Below are positions 23,849 to 28,721 of a stretch of 28,721 nt of DNA, one piece after another. The position numbers were made by a program, and so were the translations under genes. The stretch comes from Deltaproteobacteria bacterium. Lineage in GTDB: Bacteria; Desulfobacterota; Syntrophobacteria; BM002. The notes under the pieces were generated by a model that worked only from the letters and a program-made list of their open reading frames with translations, did no database searches and was not told the origin of the DNA. Numbering within the stretch: position 1 is the stretch's first letter; the number at the start of each line of letters is the position of its first letter. Location: assembly GCA_020350905.1 (NCBI GenBank), contig CP070843.1:3587550-3616270 (forward strand), read 5' to 3'.

Positions 23849-24793
23849 TTACTTCATGGAAGAGAAAATCTCGTTGATCTTTTCTTTAATAACGCGCTCA
23901 GCAACCGCTGACAAGCGTTCCTCCACCAGCCGGGCTACCAGCGCTTCGATCTTCCCGGTTAGCAAATCAGCCAACTCCTCTTCAGAACCACTTGTAGTGA
24001 CCGCCTCACCTGCATTTTTGCCTGCCCCTTCATACTGTAATTGCACGTCGCCAAGAAGATCTTCTGAAATCCGCTCCTCAACAACAACCGGTTCGGCAGC
24101 GCTACCGGTCTCTTCTCCGGACTGAAAGTCCATTTCCAGTTCTTCAAAGAGATCCCTGGAGAACTCCTTCTCCTCGGCATCCAGTTCCGCAGCGGCAGCC
24201 CTATCTCCCACAGCCTTAAAATCCTTTTCCAAATCGTCAAAGAGATCCTCGGGTAGCTGCTCTCCTACGTCAGGAGACTTCTTGGGTTCCTTCTCTTGTT
24301 CTGGCACCCCCTTTTTTTTAAGGAGGTTTGACGCATCCACTTCACGGGTGGAGAGGAGTTCGTCTAACGCCTTGGCAATGTCTTCATCCACCTCCTCCTT
24401 GCTCGTCTCTGTTACAGGAGGACTTCCGGCGTCCACCGACGCCTCCTCAGCCAACATGGTTTCAACTTCACCCTCAGCGTCACTGATGGCATCCAGTGCG
24501 GCTTGTGCCTGATTATCCGCCGGCTCGTCTTCAGGTGGGGGCCCATCCGACTCTCCGTACAAATCCACGTCCAGTTCTAGGCTGTCCATCCCTATTGCCC
24601 CGTCATCGAGGCTCATCGTCGACACCTCTCCGCCAGGGGTTTGATCATCCAAGATGGGCCCGGCCACTTCCACAACGTCCGCCAGGTTCGCGACCTCGGT
24701 ATCAATGGTGTCGAGAAGAAAATCGAGTTTTTTAGTAGCTTCCTCTTTAGGACTACTGCTCTTACGTTCACTGTTTGAGGAACTGTTGCTCAT
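23849..24793 (-). CDS. Highly acidic protein with 31-residue repeats, unknown function
   Basis: 314 residues, very rich in Glu, Asp, Ser and Ala, with a Ser/Lys-rich start (MSNSSSNSERKSSSPKEEAT). No enzyme motif is seen. Three related units occur at exactly 31-residue spacing: EDLFDDLEKDF (182), RDLFEELEMDF (213) and EDLLGDVQLQY (244). The C-terminal 50 residues are strongly helical (LVARLVEERLSAVAERVIKE), a type of amphipathic tail I associate with scaffold or response-regulator-linked proteins in deltaproteobacteria. It is probably a cytoplasmic, largely disordered interaction protein. The start has only a weak ribosome binding site. Confidence 0.75.
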   Translation of the reverse strand: MSNSSSNSERKSSSPKEEATKKLDFLLDTIDTEVANLADVVEVAGPILDDQTPGGEVSTMSLDDGAIGMDSLELDVDLYGESDGPPPEDEPADNQAQAALDAISDAEGEVETMLAEEASVDAGSPPVTETSKEEVDEDIAKALDELLSTREVDASNLLKKKGVPEQEKEPKKSPDVGEQLPEDLFDDLEKDFKAVGDRAAAAELDAEEKEFSRDLFEELEMDFQSGEETGSAAEPVVVEERISEDLLGDVQLQYEGAGKNAGEAVTTSGSEEELADLLTGKIEALVARLVEERLSAVAERVIKEKINEIFSSMK

Positions 24794-25199
24794 ATTCGTC
24801 GTTCCAGAGCCAAGATCAAGAGCATTCGATGCGCTGGCCCACGGCCATCAGCCGCGGGTACTCCTAAAAAGCCTGGCCCATGAATGACAGTAAAAAGTAT
24901 TTGATGGCCCGACTTTTCTGACCAATACCCATTAAGCAAAAGCAGTGCCAAACATATGACGGCTCGATTATAGTCAATGATTTTCAAGCAGTTACGTCCA
25001 TCCACTAGGAGCCTTGTCCTTACCCGCACCTTGGTGTCAGTGTTGCTTATGGTGAAAAAGTTTCATTTCAAGTTCAATTTCAGGCGTGCGCTTATTCCAA
25101 CTCTCCAAGCTCCAGTACTCCAAAACAGCTCGCAATCTTTAGCGGCAAAGCCACTCCACTCTGACCTAGCCCAGGGGACCGAGTTTTTTAGGACTAATG
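24794..25199. other. Intergenic region without recognised gene
   Basis: No convincing gene. A minus-strand frame (24790-25029, GTG start) with a short hydrophobic stretch overlaps the acidic protein's start by 4 bp as ATGA, but has no family features. CCAACTCTCCAAGCTCCAGT at about 25097-25116 is filler-like sequence. Confidence 0.4.
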
Positions 25200-25234
25200 A
25201 AAAAAAGGCAACAGCATTTCAGCCGCTGCCTTTT
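25200..25234 (-). terminator. Intrinsic terminator of the OB-fold-like protein gene
   Basis: Read on the minus strand, AAAAGGCAGC and GCTGTTGCC form an imperfect stem that is followed by seven T. It lies about 107 bp beyond the stop codon of the minus-strand gene at 25341. Confidence 0.6.
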
Positions 25235-25340
25235 CCTTAGCTTCCTTGGGCCCTTTCTATTTTTGCGGTCCGTCAGATCGTCCTTTCGTACCTAACCTTC
25301 ATAGTAGTTTGAACTCATTGTCTGAATCAGCCACGACCAT

Positions 25341-25838
25341 TCACTTGCCAGCTCTCTCCCTGGCCAACTCTTCCGGACTCATGGTCCAGAAAGGAGTTCC
25401 ATCCTTTGTTAGGCGCACTTTGTATTCATAATAGTCGCCCTTCTTCACCTTGGACGCCATAAAGACTTCCTTGCCGTCAATCTCCGCCCATACGCCCTTC
25501 ACCTTTACCTTGTCACCTTTTTTGAGTGAGATGCTATTGGGGTTAACAAACGGGCTGGGGCCGAGGTGAACGGTGACAACTTCATCGCTGTCTCCATCTC
25601 GGACGAGCAGCGCTACCCCGGGGGACATGCCTTGTAGGGGGGTGATTTGTTTGAAACCCACTACATTCCCCTTGAAACTGTCCCACTCATCAAGGTCATA
25701 AAGCTTGTTGTAGGCGCTGTCCCTTTCCCAACCCACGACGGCTCCCTTTTTTTCAGCAAATCCAGCGCTCAAGCCAAAAATATACATTCCTAAGAGAAAC
25801 ACAAGACCAATTACCCGGCTCTTACTGTAGCCTTTCAT
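25341..25838 (-). CDS. Secreted OB-fold-like protein, unknown function
   Basis: 165 residues with a signal peptide (IGLVFLLGMYIFGLSAGFA, cleavage near GFA-EKK). The mature part is a series of strands: FKGNVVGFKQITPLQGMSPGVALLV, EVVTVHLGPSPFV, KKGDKVKVKGVWAEIDGKEVFMASKV. This HLGP ... GDxVxVxG pattern resembles small periplasmic OB-fold proteins, which bind ligands or support metal and redox proteins. The role here is unknown. ATG 25838 follows GGGAGGGAG on the minus strand; the longer frame from 25961 would hide the signal peptide. Confidence 0.75.
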   Translation of the reverse strand: MKGYSKSRVIGLVFLLGMYIFGLSAGFAEKKGAVVGWERDSAYNKLYDLDEWDSFKGNVVGFKQITPLQGMSPGVALLVRDGDSDEVVTVHLGPSPFVNPNSISLKKGDKVKVKGVWAEIDGKEVFMASKVKKGDYYEYKVRLTKDGTPFWTMSPEELARERAGK

Positions 25839-26158
25839 GGCAATCTCCCTCCCTGCCGCCACATTCCCTGTGTGAGTGGGATAGTACCGGTAGTTCCTGC
25901 CACTGCTCAATTTCAACAAGCTCTTGTCTACCCGAAAGTTAGCATTGTGGTAGTTTATCATCTTTTGCCCCGCTGGTCAGTAGTCGATCATCAGGAGTTT
26001 TCCGTTTTTTCAGAACCAATTGGGCCAAAGTATGGTCAAGCAAAATAACCATTCAGGATAAGGTCGGTGACATGCGGGCGGAGAAAGTGTCGAGAGAAGA
26101 GCCTGAAATAGCTCAGCTATAGTAGGTAGGGCAAAGCAGCGCATCAACCCACAGTAGG

Positions 26159-26557
26159 TTAATCAGTTAATCTTGTTTTCAACTCAAACTCCAGCTTATC
26201 CAGATAGTCACAAGCCTCTTTGCCTACTTCATAATGGTCAAGTTTTTGAGCAATGATCCTACGGTCCTCTTTGGAGATTTTCACAAAACGAACACCCATC
26301 CCCCGGGGTGTGATTGTATCGTCGGGACCGTGGATATTGGACCAGACAACTTCAGCTCTGACATTTAGGGATTTCTCTGGAACATCCACAACCATATCAA
26401 ATACTTCATTCAGATTGAGCGGATTTCGACAGCGGATAAAGGCTCCCCGAGGACTGATATCGTTTGTTTCACCGTGCATTATCCCGCCCCCAACTTGTGC
26501 AGAAACCGACCACTTGAGTTCGGGCCTTGGACATAGCCGATTTTGCCGTTTAAACAT
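26159..26557 (-). CDS. PilZ-domain cyclic-di-GMP-binding protein
   Basis: 132-residue single PilZ domain. Both c-di-GMP-binding motifs are present: RxxxR as RLCPR (Arg7, Arg11) and DxSxxG as DISPRG in ETNDISPRGAFIRC. PRGMGVRFVKIS, the family's last strand, is near 84-95. The protein is expected to bind cyclic di-GMP and pass the signal to a partner, as in motility or envelope control. The partner is not evident from neighbours. GGGGGAGG precedes the ATG on the minus strand. A GGDEF enzyme lies about 14 kb away in the same window. Confidence 0.88.
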   Translation of the reverse strand: MFKRQNRLCPRPELKWSVSAQVGGGIMHGETNDISPRGAFIRCRNPLNLNEVFDMVVDVPEKSLNVRAEVVWSNIHGPDDTITPRGMGVRFVKISKEDRRIIAQKLDHYEVGKEACDYLDKLEFELKTRLTD

Positions 26558-26706
26558 TGTGGGCCTCCCCCTGTGAGATTGCTGTCACCCTGATATGTGC
26601 AGGTTTTAGACAATCCCACCGAGGAAAATGCAGGATTTATGCCATAGGGTCTTCGTAGGCAAAAAGTTCTCAATCTGGTAATTTTGCTTTTCTTCTTTTT
26701 CCACAT

Positions 26707-26735
26707 TTGATAATTTTTATGGACGCGAGTAGAAT
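26707..26735 (+). promoter_or_regulatory. Sigma-70-type promoter of the 593-residue protein gene
   Basis: TTGATA (26707-26712), a 17-nt spacer and TAGAAT (26730-26735) in the divergent gap between the PilZ gene and the 593-residue protein gene, about 40 bp before the ATG at 26776. Confidence 0.6.
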
Positions 26736-26775
26736 CGCCTGCTGAGATGCGATTAACAACACAAGAGGATAATCA

Positions 26776-28557
26776 ATGAAACACGGCGGCCATTCCTTTC
26801 ACATACCAGTGATGGGAACAGGATTCACCATTGACACCCCGCTGCGGGTGGCGAAGTATGGAATCTCTTCGGTTATACCATTAGTGGACGACGTTCTTGT
26901 CGAACAGGTGAGAAAATTCCACTGTGAGAAGCATGGCGAACCGTACGAGGAAATCAGCAACCGTGACCAAGATGCTCGCGCCCTCCGCATCACGGCCTAT
27001 CTAAATCTGTTGGACCGGCTGATCCGGCCGCAGGTCGAGGAGCTACAAGCCTCGCCCTTCGAGAACGGCAGCGAGATTACACGCTATTTCGAAATGCTGC
27101 CTGAGACGCCGCTCAAGCGAGCCTATGGCGAAATGCTTGCAACCACCGAACCAGAGGCGAAGGCCCGGATGCAGGAACATCTGCGCCAGCAAGCCGTCCC
27201 AGGCAGCATCGACGTCAACATTATGACCAAGCTTGACCGCGACATCTACTGGGATGGCAAAAAGCTCCCTGCCGAGTTCGCTGATGCCATGGCAGCCCTC
27301 CGCGGCTTTGCTAACAGCACTCTAAACTCGTCAGTCGTCTTTTCGGCGGGCATAAATCAGCGACTCTATACGTACGCGGCCACTTTCGACGACTTTTTTC
27401 CCGACGACAATGGTGAACTCAAAAAGAAGATTATATTGAAGGTGAGCGATTACCGCTCTGCCTCGATACAGGGAAGATTCCTCGCCAAGCGCGGGCTGTG
27501 GGTGTCCGAGTATCGCATCGAATCCGGCCTCAACTGCGGTGGGCACGCTTTCGCCACCGACGGCTATTTGCTGGGGCCGGTCTTGGAGGAGTTCAAGGAG
27601 AAAAGGCAGGAACTCACTGAGACGCTTCACGCAACTTACACCAAGGCCCTCGCAGACCAAGGCTGGTCGGTAAACAATGAGCCCCACGAAGTGGGTATAA
27701 CCGTTCAAGGCGGCATCGCCACAGCTCTTGAAAACGAGTTCTTGCTGCGATATTACATGATCGATAGAACCGGGTGGGGAACGCCTTTCCTGCTCGTACC
27801 TGAAGTGACGAATGTTGACAGCGCCCACCTAGAGAAACTTGTTGCCGCCACGGATGGAGATGTCTACTTGAGCGACAGCTCACCTTTAGGGATCCCTTTC
27901 TGGAACCTGCGCACTTCCGCCAGTGAGGAGACCCGTCGCCAACATATCCGTGAGGGCAAGCCTGGCAGTCCCTGTCTGAAAGGGGCCGCAAGGCTGAATA
28001 CTGAATTTACTGACATCCCGATCTGTCCGGCCTCGCGTGTCTATGTCAAGCGCAAGCTCCAACACCTCCCGGAGGAAGGGCTCTCAGCAGAACAGCTTGC
28101 CGCCGTAAAAGAAAGCGTGCTCCGCAAATCCTGCATCTGTCATGACTTGGGCGGCAGTACGGCCCTGAAGTACGACATCGATCCAGCGGCCACCCCATCT
28201 ATCTGTTGCGGGCCCAGCATTCTGGATTTCACCAAAATATCCACTCTGGAAGAAATGGTAGCACACATTTACGGACGGCTGTCGCTTATTACCAATAAAG
28301 AGCGTCCGCACATGTTCATCAAGGAACTTATGCTCTACATAGACCACCTCCGTGAAGAGACCAAGAACTTCAATTTAAAGCTCTCCTTTCGTACACCGGC
28401 GTACTTCAGGAAGTTCAAGAAAAACCTTCTTGCCGGGATCGAATATTACCATCTGTTGGCTGGGCAGTTCATCGAGGAGCAGAGAAAGCAGTTTCTGGCT
28501 GATCTCAAAGTCCTGCAGGATGAGATCGACCGCATTGCTCTTCCTGACGTTAGTTGA
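26776..28557 (+). CDS. Large conserved-type protein of unknown function, flavoenzyme-like motifs
   Basis: 593 residues with no signal peptide or membrane helix. It begins HIPVMGTGFTIDTPLRVAKYGISSV. Glycine-rich blocks resemble TIM-barrel FMN enzymes (glutamate-synthase or nitronate-monooxygenase type): GLNCGGHAFATDG (251-263), ITVQGGIATALENEFLLRYY (308-327) and GWGTPFLLVPEV (333-344). Cysteines cluster late: Cys400, Cys417, CIC at 453-455 and ICC at 476-478, which could hold a metal or iron-sulfur cluster. I know proteins of this type only as hypothetical. The ATG follows AGAGGATAATCA, and a good promoter lies just upstream. Neighbours give no functional hint. Flavin binding is inference. Confidence 0.75.
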   Translation: MKHGGHSFHIPVMGTGFTIDTPLRVAKYGISSVIPLVDDVLVEQVRKFHCEKHGEPYEEISNRDQDARALRITAYLNLLDRLIRPQVEELQASPFENGSEITRYFEMLPETPLKRAYGEMLATTEPEAKARMQEHLRQQAVPGSIDVNIMTKLDRDIYWDGKKLPAEFADAMAALRGFANSTLNSSVVFSAGINQRLYTYAATFDDFFPDDNGELKKKIILKVSDYRSASIQGRFLAKRGLWVSEYRIESGLNCGGHAFATDGYLLGPVLEEFKEKRQELTETLHATYTKALADQGWSVNNEPHEVGITVQGGIATALENEFLLRYYMIDRTGWGTPFLLVPEVTNVDSAHLEKLVAATDGDVYLSDSSPLGIPFWNLRTSASEETRRQHIREGKPGSPCLKGAARLNTEFTDIPICPASRVYVKRKLQHLPEEGLSAEQLAAVKESVLRKSCICHDLGGSTALKYDIDPAATPSICCGPSILDFTKISTLEEMVAHIYGRLSLITNKERPHMFIKELMLYIDHLREETKNFNLKLSFRTPAYFRKFKKNLLAGIEYYHLLAGQFIEEQRKQFLADLKVLQDEIDRIALPDVS

Positions 28558-28634
28558 GACGAGCCAGGGGGATAGAAGGAACATACTTGGCAGGCGCAAA
28601 GTTGCCAGTGAAGACGAGCCCGGATAATTGAAGC

Positions 28635-28684
28635 TCCCCGCAGCGAGAACTTGTCGATGAGATCAAGTCGTGTCGCTACGGGGA
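28635..28684. repeat. Inverted repeat downstream of the 593-residue protein gene
   Basis: TCCCCGCAGCGA (28635-28646) and TCGCTACGGGGA (28673-28684) pair at 11 of 12 positions across a 26-nt loop. It is followed by GCTC-ACTG-GAGC-ATTTT (near 28688-28704), a second small hairpin with a short T-run. The pair could act in termination or belong to a repeat that runs past the window. GAGCCCGGATAATTGAAG just before it (28617) faintly resembles the foldback-element end. Confidence 0.45.
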
Positions 28685-28721
28685 ATGCGCTCACTGGAGC
28701 ATTTTCATGAGTCAGTTGTTT

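Noticed and set aside
24790..25029. 79-codon minus-strand frame overlapping the acidic protein's start by ATGA
   Set aside because: The overlap looks like translational coupling, but the GTG start lacks a ribosome binding site and the sequence has no recognisable feature apart from a short hydrophobic run.
1..28721. CRISPR arrays, tRNA or rRNA genes, transposase or integrase genes
   Set aside because: No regularly spaced repeats, cloverleaf-like segments, rRNA-like sequence or recombinase motifs were found by reading both strands.

Overview
The window looks like chromosomal DNA from an anaerobic deltaproteobacterium (Desulfobacterota), probably a sulfate reducer or syntroph. The evidence is an HdrA / MvhD / Flx-type flavin-based electron-transfer operon, a UGA codon that replaces a conserved cysteine of MvhD (so probable selenocysteine use), and AT-rich intergenic filler repeats of a type I associate with this group. 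No rRNA, tRNA, CRISPR array, integrase or transposase gene was seen. The taxonomic call is inference from gene content.

Layout. (1) 1-6845, plus strand: an electron-transfer operon. It holds the 3' part of a tandem HdrA-HdrA fusion, a Sec-containing MvhD/FlxD, two ferredoxin-type subunits (FlxC- and FlxB-like), an FAD/NAD(P)-binding FlxA-like subunit and a stand-alone cyclic-nucleotide-binding domain protein. Repeat-filled spacers interrupt the operon at 2328-2504, 2961-3085 and 4037-4373. (2) 6850-11175: a block of unrelated single genes (zinc-ribbon protein, PhoD-like phosphoesterase, minus-strand KH protein, secreted protein, LysE-type exporter) bounded by a perfect 24-bp direct repeat. 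The left copy is the 3' end of the cyclic-nucleotide-binding gene. The block also carries a 184-bp miniature inverted-repeat element. (3) 11200-16750: a short diguanylate cyclase, an AI-2E-family membrane protein, an MltB-type lytic transglycosylase, a second small zinc-ribbon protein and a tandem universal stress protein with a clear sigma-70-type promoter. (4) 17001-23076: a complete Mrp/Mnh cation/proton antiporter operon (A-B fusion, C, D, E, F, G). The miniature element's end sequence lies between C and D and supplies the C stop codon. (5) 23118-26557, minus strand: a lipoprotein of the histidine-phosphatase superfamily with an altered active site, a very acidic protein with a 31-residue repeat, a secreted OB-fold-like protein and a PilZ protein. 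(6) 26776-28557, plus strand: a large conserved-looking protein of unknown function with flavoenzyme-like motifs.

How the genes may work together. The first operon should encode a soluble complex in which FlxA accepts or donates NAD(P)H electrons, FlxB and FlxC relay them through [4Fe-4S] clusters, and MvhD passes them to an HdrA pair, the usual site of flavin-based electron bifurcation. HdrB/HdrC-type partners, if present, would lie upstream of the window. The Mrp operon would exchange Na+ for H+ across the membrane. GGDEF and PilZ proteins indicate cyclic-di-GMP signalling, though these two genes are not adjacent. The most notable items are the selenocysteine MvhD with a candidate SECIS hairpin, the tandem HdrA, the 24-bp repeat around a 4.35-kb block, and the foldback element with its scattered ends.
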